From contig CAWFQE010000004.1 of NCBI GenBank assembly GCA_963817885.1, positions 186,001 to 250,000 of the forward strand: a DNA stretch of 64,000 nucleotides, written 5' to 3'. Within the stretch, counting starts at the first letter, position 1. The number at the start of each line of letters is the position of its first letter. Position numbers and translations under genes: made by a program. Below, one piece after another: positions 55,901-64,000 of this stretch. Under the pieces are notes generated by a model that ran no database searches, was not told the origin of the DNA, and saw only the letters and a list, made by a program, of their open reading frames with translations. Origin of the DNA: CAVOHU01 sp963817885. GTDB taxonomy: Bacteria; Acidobacteriota; Vicinamibacteria; Vicinamibacterales; JAKQTR01.

Positions 55901-56045
55901 CCAGGTCGACGTCGGCGCGTTGAGGGCGACGACCCCGGGGTGGAGGGCCGATCCCCGGTTCATGCTCGAAGGGGCGAGCATCAACAACACCCCCGGGTAC
56001 CAGTTGCCGAGACAGGCTCGGCTCGGTCTCAGGTTCCTCTTCTGA
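52947..56045 (+). CDS. TonB-dependent outer-membrane receptor with carboxypeptidase-regulatory domain (Oar type)
   Basis: A 1032-residue outer-membrane transporter starting after GGAGG. It has a signal peptide (ILVVALAAVVLAWPAAAQ), a CarboxypepD_reg domain (residues ~28-100; IQGVVKDAQGGVLPGVTVEA, DGAGKYRFPSLLPGKYVV), a plug (ATSIAREQIDLLPKGRDYIS, then LMIDGATTSENRYIVDG), and a barrel ending in the typical strand QARLGLRFLF. The NVITKSGTNTMKGSALFY segment is the family's plug-barrel junction. The Oar type takes up large polymers or peptides with TonB energy and is abundant in Acidobacteria. The palindrome at 52865 is a candidate control site. Confidence 0.92.
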   Translation: MFRRILVVALAAVVLAWPAAAQEQSASIQGVVKDAQGGVLPGVTVEARSVEGAITSTVTDGAGKYRFPSLLPGKYVVTALLASFKSERVENLELLLGQIKSVDFMMQLAGVSEEVVVRAETPLVDTRQSARATSIAREQIDLLPKGRDYISLVTQAPGANRETKSDGLMIDGATTSENRYIVDGAETTNLVLGGSNKMVLPDFVEEVQVKSSGYTAEYGGATGGVINVITKSGTNTMKGSALFYLESTGLLGSAPAAYQVGNPTLRLNLSDANLAEYITYPKDSYTRIEPGFSLGGPLLTNRAWFYAAYQPTFERVRRTVTYVADKSTQESATRNMPSQFLSVNMTSQLGSSLRTRLAYNNSWARTDMVGTQKGLPAADGSDVPGLNYNFGTTQPNFSLSGQADWVVRPDLFVSARAGYFSADQKTYGIPTTPRFLWRRATINMPGVPASLQKTSNAVNVPSNSAIDFDKQQRLSFQVDSTWYARFGGDHAIKGGFQLDRLANDVNSYETGPYAQLYYAVDGSQRYSGQAGAFGWYRFRVALPTGTSRGFSTTGKVATNNIGLFIQDAWTISNRLTVNLGLRTETERVDPFQPGLDLLTGLPAAGTGGMNAIKFGLKDKLAPRVGAAWDVLGDGKWKTYASWGIFYDIFKFQLTRGSLGGDKWQEYFYTLETPDWTTLLDPVGQGGCPPACPASMGTRIAGPFDYRAPGAVDPAIKPMRSQEASVGVEHQLSSVTAVSARYVRKWLDRAVDDIGQWSPDGEAYVIGNPGFGMRTLACGFNENCPSPVVPLPKAQRTYDAIELAFTKNFSHGYYARLSYLWSRLYGNYSGLDQTDENGRTSPNTGRLYDYSLQSFDGHGYDVEGPLATDRPNQVKAQVIYQAPFGSTLGLNFYVATGIPKTRELAVITGSGYPMFYMGRGSDGRLPTYSQTDLVAQHEIKLGGNRRVQVSFNILNLFDQRVATNYYPTENAQGKYVNFDEPAFYRHQVDVGALRATTPGWRADPRFMLEGASINNTPGYQLPRQARLGLRFLF

Positions 56046-56093
56046 CGACGAGAGACCTGACCGGGCCCTGACGGGCCCCTCCTCCTGGCCCGA

Positions 56094-56126
56094 CCGCCGG
56101 GCGCTTCATCCGGGAGCGCCCGGCGG
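56094..56126 (+). terminator. Strong stem-loop after the TonB receptor
   Basis: A perfect 12-bp stem (CCGCCGGGCGCT and its complement, 9-base loop) lies about 50 bases after the stop, preceded by a smaller GGGCCC hairpin near 56063. The following ATCTTCC is only weakly U-rich, but position supports termination. Confidence 0.7.
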
Positions 56127-56294
56127 ATCTTCCACCCTTACGGCGATCACCCACCTGACAGCGCTTCAACACTTCAGCATCACGTGTCGTGTGTCCGATT
56201 CTGCGACAACTCGCGATCGTCCGAATTCGACGTCTTCCTCTGTCTCCCCACGCCGAGATCAACCTCCGCGAAGTCGATCGCGGGGGCCACGCCC

Positions 56295-56310
56295 TGGCAC
56301 ACTCGTTGCA
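56295..56310 (+). promoter_or_regulatory. Sigma-54 (-24/-12) promoter upstream of prkA
   Basis: TGGCACACTCGTTGCA matches the sigma-54 consensus TGGCAC-N5-TTGCA at every defined position, with exactly 10 bases between the GG (56296-56297) and GC (56308-56309). Transcription would start near 56321, about 330 bases before the prkA ATG. No activator site was identified. In E. coli the yeaGH operon, the prkA/DUF444 counterpart, is known to be sigma-54 dependent. The rest of the 525-base gap 56127-56651 holds no gene I can support. Confidence 0.7.
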
Positions 56311-56651
56311 ACGTGTGTAGACACAAGTCACAACGCACTGACGCGGTCCAGCGGATCCTGCTTCCTCCTGCTGGCGTCCTATGGCCATCCTGACTCAGGC
56401 ATGGCGTTCAGCGCCACGACATCAAGCGTCCGCTGGTGACCTTGCGTTCGTCAGGGGTTCATGTAAGGCCTGAACCGCCGATGCCGGACGGAAGCCCCCA
56501 CCACAGAGGTGCCCAAGCCTTCCCTCCCCGCGCGGCTTCCGAGCCCGATCGTGAACGTGCGTCGACGCTGCACCGCAGGCGGACGGTCATCAGCAGGCCG
56601 TCTCTGGAAGGTCATTCGTCCCGTCGACTTGGAAGTGGCTGGAGGTTATCC

Positions 56652-58716
56652 ATGGCTCAGAACGGGACGAAATCCCTCACGCATCATCTTCTGGACGTGA
56701 AGACGGGTGCCCGGCGGTTCGAGAACGCGTTTCAGAGCGTCGCGCGCATGATTCTCGAGGACAACGAGCGGATCGAGAAGGTCGTGGTGAACGGCAAGAC
56801 CACCTACGATTTCAAGATCTTCCGATCCGGAGAAAAGCATGTCATCGGGATGTACGACGAGATCAACAGCTTCGTCTCCTTCGTGAAGGATGCGGCCGAG
56901 GGCGGGTCGTCGCAGGAGATGGCCTTCGTTCTGGTCGGCGAGCCGGGCAACGGCAAGACCTTCTTCGTCGACTCCCTGTGCTCCCTTTACCGGAACTTCC
57001 TCGCCCACGAAAGAACCGGCGCTACACGTTCCGCTTCATGAACGTCGATCAGCTGGGGTCCTACGGCAAGATCAACGCGATCGAGTCGCAGACCTACGAG
57101 GACCCGATGATCCTGGCGATGAATCTGTTTCCCACGCGCGCCGAGAACGCCGCGTGGCTGACCGGCCAGATCGGCTTCTCGGAGCGGCAGGTGGAACAGG
57201 CGTTCGCGAAATACCGGCCGCTCGGTGCCTGCAGCGACTACATCTGGAACGACATCCGGACTTCACGCGACGGCGACGTCCCGGCGCTGCTGGACTTCAT
57301 CGAGGTCATGCCGGTGCCGCTGAGCGAGAGCCTCGGGACGGTCACCGGAAAGTATCCGGCCAAGGACAAGATCACCTCGTCGGCCGTCGATCTGCTCGGC
57401 GAGGAGTCGATCCAGCGCCTGCTCCACATCTCCGACACCAACAATCCGTACCGCTTCGACCTGCGCCGGGGCGCGCTGGCGCGGGTGGCCGGCGGCGGCA
57501 TCCACTTCAGCGACGAGATCTTCAAGAACAAGAAGGACCTGGTGCAGGTCTATCTCGGCGTCATCCAGAACCGGACCATCGAGATCGACGGCTACAGGTG
57601 GCCGATCGACACGCTGATCATCGCCACCAGCAACAACTCGGAATTCAACCGCTTCCTGGCCGAGAAGGAGGAGGCGCCGATCGTCGACCGCTGCCGCATC
57701 TGCTACGTCTCCCACAACACCAACTACCGGCTCCAGGACGAGCTCACCTCCTACGCCATCGGCAGCGAGGCGAAGACGACGCTGACCAAGGAGGAGCTGC
57801 ATCAGGACCCGAACCTGAACTACGCCGCCTCGGTGGCGGTGGTGCTGACCCGGCTGCCCCGATCGGAGAAGCTGACCTCGATCGAGACCATGAAACTGGC
57901 GGCCGGCGAGGTGGCGGGCGAGAAGAGCATCAAGACGCTGGCCGAGGTGATCGACACCCTCAACCAGGACCCGGACATCACCAAGCGCTTCGGCCAGAAG
58001 GGGCTCGGCCAGCGCAACCTCGGGCGCTCCATCCAGCTGCTGGTGGAGAATTCCGAGACCAACGAAGGGCACTGCATGTTCGCCTACGACGTCTTCAGGA
58101 CCCTGGAGCGGGTCATGCTCGACTACGTGACCGAGGCCAACGACCGGGCCAAGTACCTCGAGGACTCAAGATCGCCAAGGGGCTCTACCGCGAGCGGATC
58201 ATGACGGAGATGTTCAACGCCTACATGGACGAGCCGCACGCGATCCGCAAGGACGTGATGAACTACGTCAACATGATCATCGGCATCGATGCCGAGAACC
58301 TCGGTCCCGACAGGATGTGGAAGTACAAGGATCCGCAGACCGGCGAGCTGCGGGCGCTGAAGATCGACGAGCGCTACGTCAAGAGCGTCGAGGAGCGGCT
58401 CGGCCTGAAGACCGAGGAGCAGCGGGAGTCGTTCCGCACCTCGATCCGCAAGATCTACGGCCAGAAGATCTCCATCGATCCCAACTACGACTTCATGGAC
58501 AACCTGGAACTGGTCAAGGCGGTGACCGATGTCCGGCTGAAGTCGGATATCGCCGGCGCCGGCAGCCTGATCGGCGCCCTGGCCAACCGGACCAACGAGG
58601 AGAACCAGAAGCTCTACGACCGGATGATCGACACCATGCTGAAGAAGCTGGGCTACTGCCGGACCTGTGCGCAGAAGACCATCGAGTACTTCTGCACGCG
58701 GAACGACGAGAACTGA
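56652..58716 (+). CDS. prkA: PrkA/YeaG-type serine protein kinase (two frameshifts)
   Basis: About 688 residues from ATG 56652, six bases after GGAGG. Base losses near 57010 and 58166 break the frame; correcting both gives exactly 689 codons. The N-terminal AAA-type domain has Walker A LVGEPGNGKT at residues 94-103, then GKYPAKDKITSSAVDLLGEE, FSDEIFKNKKDLVQVYLGVI and TLIIATSNNSEFNRFLAEKE. The C-terminal PrkA kinase domain includes MNYVNMIIGIDAENLGPDRM and ends GYCRTCAQKTIEYFC, with a Cys pair. PrkA phosphorylates serine in stress and sporulation (Bacillus) or nitrogen starvation (E. coli YeaG). It heads the cluster with DUF444 and SpoVR. Confidence 0.9.
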
Positions 58717-58843
58717 CGGGGCCGCGACGCGCCGGACAGGCGCCCGGCCGGAGGCGACCAGGGCGGCCTCGCCGAGGCGCCCGGGCGGCACGCCGCCGCA
58801 TCCGGACTGAGGGATTGGGCAACAGCGCACGCCGGAGTCACAG

Positions 58844-60142
58844 ATGAAGTCATTGGAGCCGGAACGTCCAGGCCAGCACGTGGTGCCCCGGGAAGGGAGC
58901 ACGCGGGCGCCGGCGGACTGTGTGTACCGGTTCGGCGACCTGGTCGACCTGCAGGCGTTCGCCTATGCGGCGCCGAGCGGGCAGGCGGCGATGAGCTCGG
59001 TCGAGGAGCTGCTCGAACGGGATCTCCAGCGTGAGAAGGACGGGTTCCCCCGCAAGATCAGGCTGGGAAAGATCGTGCAGCCGGGCCGCCGCGGGACATC
59101 GAAGGTGGTGCTGGTGCCCACGACGGTGGAGGACAAGTTCGTCCACGACTCGCGCATGCCGAGCCCGGACCAGGCGCCGTCTTCGGGCGGGTCCGGACAG
59201 GGCCAGGAGGGCGAGGTCATCGGCGAGGAACCCGTGCACGAGTCCGATGGCGGGACGGGCGGCGCCGGGCAGGGCGGCGACGAGAGCCACGAGGTCGAGA
59301 CCAACGCGTACGACCTCGGGCGCATTCTCACCGAAAAGTTCTCGCTGCCGAACCTGAGGGACAAGGGCAAGAAGTGCTACCTGAACAGGTATGCGTACGA
59401 CCTGACCGACCTGCACGCCGGATCCGGCCAGGTGCTCGACAAGAAGGCCACGCTGAAGCGGATCCTCGAGACCAACATCGGCCTCGCGCGCATCCCGGAC
59501 GTCACCAACATCGATCCGACCGAGCTGCTCGTGGCGCCCAACGACAACATCTACCGGATCCTGTCGCGGGAGAAGGAGCCGCAGTCGCAGGCGCTGGTCT
59601 TCTTCCTCCGGGATTACTCCGGCTCGATGTCGGGCCGGCCGACCGAGATCGTCTCGACGCAGCACGTCCTCATCTACAGCTGGCTGATCTACCAGTACGA
59701 TCGGCAGGTCGAGTCGCGGTTCATCCTGCACGACACCGAGGCGAAGGAAGTGCCCGATTTCCACAGCTACATCACGCTCTCGATCGCGGGCGGCACGCAG
59801 ATCGAGTCGGCCTACCGGCTGGTGAACTCGATCGTCGAGCAGGGCAGCCTGGCCCGCGACTACAACATCTACGTCTTCCACGGCACCGATGGTGACGACT
59901 GGGAAACCGACGGGCGCGAGGCGATTGCCCAGATCCGGCGCATGCTGACCTACTGCAGCCGTATCGGCATCACCATCGCGGGCGCCGAGGGCGAGTCCGC
60001 CTCCGAGTCCGTCGTGGAGCGGATGATCGCAGGCTCCAACCTGCTGACCGAGCATCCCGATCTGATCCGTCTGGACGTCATCCACGGCAGCGCGGACGAA
60101 GGCCGGCTGATGGAAGGCATCAAGGCGCTGGTCAGCCCGTAA
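58844..60142 (+). CDS. yeaH: DUF444 family protein with VWA-like MIDAS (YeaH type)
   Basis: A 432-residue cytoplasmic protein starting after GGAGT. The N-terminal ~150 residues contain RGTSKVVLVPTTVEDKFVHD and a Gly/Ser/Glu-rich loop. The remainder is a von Willebrand A-like domain with the metal-ion site FFLRDYSGSMSG (DxSxS), FILHDTEAKEVPDF, LSIAGGTQIESAYRLVNSIV and FHGTDGDDWETDG. This family is encoded with prkA and spoVR in many bacteria. Its role is unproved; a chaperone or scaffold for the kinase is the usual inference. 127 bases follow prkA, and 40 bases precede spoVR. Confidence 0.9.
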   Translation: MKSLEPERPGQHVVPREGSTRAPADCVYRFGDLVDLQAFAYAAPSGQAAMSSVEELLERDLQREKDGFPRKIRLGKIVQPGRRGTSKVVLVPTTVEDKFVHDSRMPSPDQAPSSGGSGQGQEGEVIGEEPVHESDGGTGGAGQGGDESHEVETNAYDLGRILTEKFSLPNLRDKGKKCYLNRYAYDLTDLHAGSGQVLDKKATLKRILETNIGLARIPDVTNIDPTELLVAPNDNIYRILSREKEPQSQALVFFLRDYSGSMSGRPTEIVSTQHVLIYSWLIYQYDRQVESRFILHDTEAKEVPDFHSYITLSIAGGTQIESAYRLVNSIVEQGSLARDYNIYVFHGTDGDDWETDGREAIAQIRRMLTYCSRIGITIAGAEGESASESVVERMIAGSNLLTEHPDLIRLDVIHGSADEGRLMEGIKALVSP

Positions 60143-60182
60143 GGCGCGGCGCATTCGAAATCCCCGGCCGGCGTGCCGTCGA

Positions 60183-61795
60183 GTGAACGTTATGGACCTG
60201 ATGACGCAGCATACCAAAGAGATCATGGAGGGGTGCAAGGAACGCGCCCGGGATGCCGGCCTCCGCTTCGACGACGAGACCCTCGAGTACATCGTGACCA
60301 ACCGCGACCTGCTGGAGCTCTCGCCCAAGATCATGATCCCGACCCTGTACGACTACTGGGTCCACGACGTCGAGGTGCTGCGGGACAAGGGGAAGTACGA
60401 GCTCTATCCCCACAACCCGTACGAGACGGTCATCAACACCCGGCCGGCCATCTCGTTCTACAACGACAACAACCCCGACTGGCTGAACGTGATGATCTTC
60501 TATCACGTCCTGGCGCACATCGACTTCTTCCAGAACAACGTCTATTTCCGGCACACCTGGGACGACGACTTCACCGGCCAGGCGCTGTCCGACAAGCGGA
60601 TCATCGCCATGCTCCGCTCCGAGAAAGGCCGCTGGGTCGACTACATCATCGAGTTCAGCCGTGGCATCGACAACCTGGTGGGCTACTACGACGCCCTGTC
60701 CGACACCGGGGCGGCGCCCGCCGGGCTCGATCCGGGCGGCTCAACTACTACTTCGACGTCTTCCTGCAGTCGGTCCTCGCCGTGCCGGTGCACGAGTACC
60801 TCAAGGAGGTGGACCGCTACAACGCGGCCGTGGCCCAGTACGGCGCCACCGCGGAGGTCGTCTTCCTGGCCGATGTGATCCGGGCGCACCCGGAGTTCGA
60901 GGCGCTGTACGAGAAGTTCAGGACGCGCAAGCCGATCGCGCGCGGCGACCTGCTCCAGTTCCTCCAGGAGCACTCGCCGTTCCTGCGGCAGGACGAGAAC
61001 CGGTGGATGAAGACCGTGCTCGAGATCGTCCGCAAGACCTCGGTGTACTTCCAGCCGCAGATCCGCACGAAGATCATGAACGAGGGCTGGGCGAGCTACT
61101 GGCACGAGAAGCTCTTCCTGAACGACGATCGGATCCGGGGGCACGAAGTGGACTATGCCCGCGTCAACGCCGGCGTCACCGCCATGCCTCGGGTCGGCCT
61201 CAACCCCTACGCGCTCGGGATGCGCCTGTTCGCCCACCTCGGGGAGATGGCCGACAAGGGGCGCCTGTCGTTCGAATACCAGCGGCTCACGGACCTGCGG
61301 GCGCGCGCGGCGTTCGATCGCGGCACGCGCGACGGGTGCCGGCACCTGTTCGAGCTGCGGTCCCGGCTGAACGACTTCCTGTTCCTGAACACGTACGTGG
61401 ACCAGGACTTCGTCGATCGGTACGAACTCTTCGTGGCAGGCAAGCGGCTCAACGCCCAGAAGGGCGTCTGGGAGCACTACGTCAAGAGCCGCAAGGCGTC
61501 CGACTACAAGGCCATGCTCCTCGAATCCCTCTATCACCCCCCGCACATCCGCGTGCTCCAGGACCGGACGACCGACAGCCTGCTGTACCTCGACCACGTC
61601 TTCGAGGGCAAGGCGCTGGTGCCCGAGTTCATTCCCAACACGATGATGGGCCTCGAGTATCTCTGGGGCGCTCCCGTCACCCTCGAGACCACCGAGCAGG
61701 ACACCAGCCGCGCGCTGCCGTGGGGCGCCGGGTTCGCCTTCCGGCGTGTCGCGTTCACGATGAGCAACCGCACGCTCACCAAGGTGGTCCTGTGA
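60183..61795 (+). CDS. spoVR: SpoVR/YcgB family protein (one frameshift)
   Basis: About 537 residues from GTG 60183 (ATG 60192 is an alternative). A base lost near 60735 shifts the frame within GLDPG; restoring it gives exactly 538 codons. Typical SpoVR parts: MIPTLYDYWVHDVEVLRDKG, PAISFYNDNNPDWLNVMIFY, HVLAHIDFFQNNVYFRHTWD, then TSVYFQPQIRTKIMNEGWAS, YWHEKLFLNDDRIRGHEVDY and VGLNPYALGMRLF. SpoVR is needed for spore cortex in Bacillus, and YcgB acts with YeaG/YeaH in E. coli. The stop overlaps the next gene as GTGA, so the cluster is translationally coupled. Confidence 0.9.
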
Positions 61796-64000
61796 AGGCC
61801 CGGCACGATCGCGACAACGTCGGCGCGGTGCTCGACGAGCTGTGCACCCGCATCCGCGAGGGCGACCAGCACGCGCTCATCGGCTTCCGCGACGTGCTGC
61901 AGATCGCGGCGGAGTCGCCGACCCGTGTCTTCCGCAACATCTTCCAGCGGCTGTACGACATGATCCACGCCTACGTCGGCGATGGCGTCAACGAGTACCC
62001 CGACGATCCCGAGTCGATCAACTACGTGCACTACGACTGCGAGCGCCTCTTCATCGAGGGCACCGACTGCCCGTTCTTCGCGGATCGCCTGTTCGCCAAC
62101 CGCTTCATCAATCACATCGCGGCCAACCGCCAGGGCACGCAGCAGAACCGGATCTACGTCTTCGAGGGACCTCACGGCAGCGGCAAGAGCACGTTCCTGA
62201 ACAACCTCCTGCTGAAGTTCGAGCTCTACACGCGGACCGCCGACGGCACCTGCTACGAAACCGTGTGGCGGCTCGACAAGAAGGAGCTCCGGGCGGGCGG
62301 CGAGAACGACGCCCACGCCCTGCTGAGCCAGCTGCGGAGCCTCACCGAGGAGTCGACGCCGCTCTCGCGCCGGATGCAGACCATCAATGTCCTCGCGTCG
62401 CCCTCGGCCGAGTGCATCGAGATTCCCTGCCCGAGCCACGACAACCCCATCCTGCTCATCCCCAAGGACTACCGCCGGGAGCTGTTCGATCGGCTCCTGG
62501 CGAATTCCGAGTTCAAGTACCGGCTGTTCTCCGAGAAGCAGTACGAGTGGGTGTTCCAGGACACCCCGTGCACGATCTGCACCTCGCTCTACGAGGCCCT
62601 GCTCCAGCGGCTCGACACGCCGATCAAGGCGTTCGAGATGGTGTTCGCGCGCCCGTATGTCTTCAACCGCCGGCTCGGCCAGGGCATCTCCGTGTTCAAC
62701 CCGGGCGACCCGGTGACCAGGCCCAGCGTGCTCACCAACCAGCTCGTCCGGGACCAGCTGAGCGCGCTGCTCAAGGACAGCCAGCGCGTCCGCTACCTGT
62801 TTTCCCGTTACGCGAGCACCAACGACGGCGTGTACGCCCTGATGGACGTCAAGGGGAACAACAAGCGGCGCTTCGCGAACCTCCACGGCATCATCAGCGA
62901 AGGGCTCCACAAGGTCGATGACATCGAGGAGAACGTGAACTCGCTTTTCCTCGCGCTCATGAACCCGGAGGATCGCGCGACCATCGAGGGCGCCCACTCG
63001 TTCGCCGATCGCGTCAGCGTGATCAAGATCCCGTATGTGCTGGACTACAACACCGAGGTGAAGATCTACCGCAACGTGTTCGGCAAGCACGTGGACCGGG
63101 TCTTCCTGCCTCGCGTGCTGCAGAATTTCGCAAAGGTCATCATCTCGTCGCGGCTGAAGGAGAAGTCCGACACGCTGCACGACTGGATTTCCGACTCGAA
63201 GAAGTACCGGCTGTTCTGCGACCCCGAGCTGCAGCTGCTCAAGATGGACGTCTATGCCGGCGTGATCCCTTCGTGGCTCACGGAGGAGGACCGGAAGCAT
63301 TTCAGCGCGAGAAGACGCCGCGCCCTCATCGACGAATCCGAGGCGGAGGGCGACAAGGGGCTCTCCGGGCGCGACTCGATCAAGATCTTCGGCGAGTTCG
63401 TCTCGACCTTCGCCAAGGACGGCAGCCTCGTGAACATGGACATGCTGTGCCACTACTTCCGTGACCTCCGGAGGGATCTTGGACGCATGATCCCCACGGG
63501 GTTCCTCGACGCGCTGGTCAGCTCCTATAACTACGCGGTGCTCCAGGAGGTGAAGGAGTCGCTGTACGGCTACAACGAGGAACGCATCGCACGCGATATC
63601 CAGAACTACATCTTCGCGACCAATTTCGAGGTGGGACGGGTCGAACGCTGCGTCTACACGGGCGAGCTCCTCGAGATCACCAGCGAGTACTTCGACAACA
63701 TGGAGCGGCGCTTCGTCGGATCGAACAACGACATCGGACGGCGGAGGGCCCTGAGGGCGGAGACGCAGAACCAGTTCACGTCCAGGATCCTCACCCAGGA
63801 GATGATGGTCGAGGGCCGGCCGCTCACCCAGACGTCACTCTACGCCACGCTGCATGACCGGTACGTGCACAACCTGAAGGAGAAGGTGCTGGAGCCGTTC
63901 CGGAAGAACGACACCTTCCGCAACGCGATCAAGGAGTACGCCACCGAGTCCTTCAACGCGGTGGACGAGCGGGTCCAGGATGAGGTGATCAGCCTGATGC
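61792..64000 (+). CDS. Second PrkA-type serine kinase (partial, continues beyond window)
   Basis: Open from GTG 61792, inside the spoVR stop codon, to the window end: at least 736 residues, so longer than PrkA1. An AAGGTGG site precedes it. Walker A is FEGPHGSGKST (residues 125-135). The central insert, CIEIPCPSHDNPILLIPKDY and FQDTPCTICTSLYEALLQRL, holds a CxxC pair. Later comes YALMDVKGNNKRRFANLHGI, then the PrkA signature: DTLHDWISDSKKYRLFCDPE, GLSGRDSIKIFGEFVSTFAK and YNEERIARDIQNYIFATNFE. It is a distinct paralogue, with many residues unlike the first copy. Presumed to phosphorylate partners or the first kinase. Confidence 0.88.
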   Translation, partial: MKARHDRDNVGAVLDELCTRIREGDQHALIGFRDVLQIAAESPTRVFRNIFQRLYDMIHAYVGDGVNEYPDDPESINYVHYDCERLFIEGTDCPFFADRLFANRFINHIAANRQGTQQNRIYVFEGPHGSGKSTFLNNLLLKFELYTRTADGTCYETVWRLDKKELRAGGENDAHALLSQLRSLTEESTPLSRRMQTINVLASPSAECIEIPCPSHDNPILLIPKDYRRELFDRLLANSEFKYRLFSEKQYEWVFQDTPCTICTSLYEALLQRLDTPIKAFEMVFARPYVFNRRLGQGISVFNPGDPVTRPSVLTNQLVRDQLSALLKDSQRVRYLFSRYASTNDGVYALMDVKGNNKRRFANLHGIISEGLHKVDDIEENVNSLFLALMNPEDRATIEGAHSFADRVSVIKIPYVLDYNTEVKIYRNVFGKHVDRVFLPRVLQNFAKVIISSRLKEKSDTLHDWISDSKKYRLFCDPELQLLKMDVYAGVIPSWLTEEDRKHFSARRRRALIDESEAEGDKGLSGRDSIKIFGEFVSTFAKDGSLVNMDMLCHYFRDLRRDLGRMIPTGFLDALVSSYNYAVLQEVKESLYGYNEERIARDIQNYIFATNFEVGRVERCVYTGELLEITSEYFDNMERRFVGSNNDIGRRRALRAETQNQFTSRILTQEMMVEGRPLTQTSLYATLHDRYVHNLKEKVLEPFRKNDTFRNAIKEYATESFNAVDERVQDEVISLM

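Noticed and set aside
56436..56651. N-terminal extension of prkA in the same open frame
   Set aside because: The 72 extra residues are Pro/Arg/Ser-rich and lack any resemblance to PrkA, while ATG 56652 has a GGAGG ribosome site and begins the conserved region.
1..64000. tRNA, rRNA, IS elements, prophage, CRISPR arrays or integrase attachment sites
   Set aside because: I looked for transposase or integrase motifs, short regular repeats with spacers and cloverleaf-type ends, and saw none. A covariance-model search was not possible.

Overview
High-GC (about two-thirds G+C) bacterial chromosome segment with dense genes on both strands and no rRNA, tRNA, IS element or CRISPR array that I can see. 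The gene content points to an Acidobacteriota member, probably Vicinamibacteria-like: an Oar-type TonB-dependent receptor with an N-terminal carboxypeptidase-regulatory domain, two winged-helix/TM/TPR regulators, a Gly-Arg-rich S9 peptidase, a SYLF protein, DinB, CPBP and DUF5519 proteins. This placement is inference from gene families, not from a marker gene.

Layout. 1-6.4 kb (+): end of an outer-membrane barrel gene, an exporter-type ABC transporter, a secreted protein with kinase-like motifs, a PLD-like protein, a small secreted protein and a purple-acid-phosphatase-like phosphoesterase. 6.6-14.2 kb (-): SYLF protein, two tiny membrane ORFs, a large S9 peptidase, an ABC-2 exporter (ATPase plus permease) and a glycine-zipper lipoprotein. 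14.3-15.9 kb (+): GlxA-type AraC regulator and DinB. 15.9-20.1 kb (-): stressosome-type operon rsbR-rsbS-rsbT-(RsbT/PP2C fusion)-PAS histidine kinase. 20.4-26.6 kb (-): an unknown ~805-residue secreted protein, DsrE, a SnoaL-TusA fusion, an HD-GYP/LuxR fusion and DUF5519. 27.0-35.7 kb (+): one giant cyclic beta-1,2-glucan synthase (NdvB type). 36.2-38.4 kb (+): a thiolase-like enzyme lacking the nucleophilic Cys, coupled to a DUF35-SCP2 fusion. 38.4-41.9 kb: Rieske remnant, bacteriohemerythrin, two TPM-domain genes and an MBL hydrolase. 42.3-46.5 kb: a nine-haem secreted cytochrome with Ig/PKD/IPT modules, DoxX-like and CPBP proteins. 46.8-56.0 kb (+): two paralogous wHTH-TPR regulators, a secreted HExxH protein and the TonB receptor. 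56.3-64.0 kb (+): a perfect sigma-54 promoter match ahead of prkA, DUF444 (yeaH type), spoVR and a second PrkA-type kinase that runs off the window.

Two things tie the window together. First, stress signalling: the RsbRST module and the PrkA/YeaH/SpoVR module are both complete in gene order. Second, sequence quality: about 27 single-base indels break otherwise intact genes. They cluster at 17.9-20.0 kb (all net insertions) and 39.5-40.8 kb, with isolated cases in ndvB, prkA, spoVR and the ~805-residue secreted-protein gene. Removing them restores exact codon multiples in every gene, so I annotate these as single genes with probable consensus errors rather than pseudogenes. Coordinates of the shifts are estimates to within about 10 bases.
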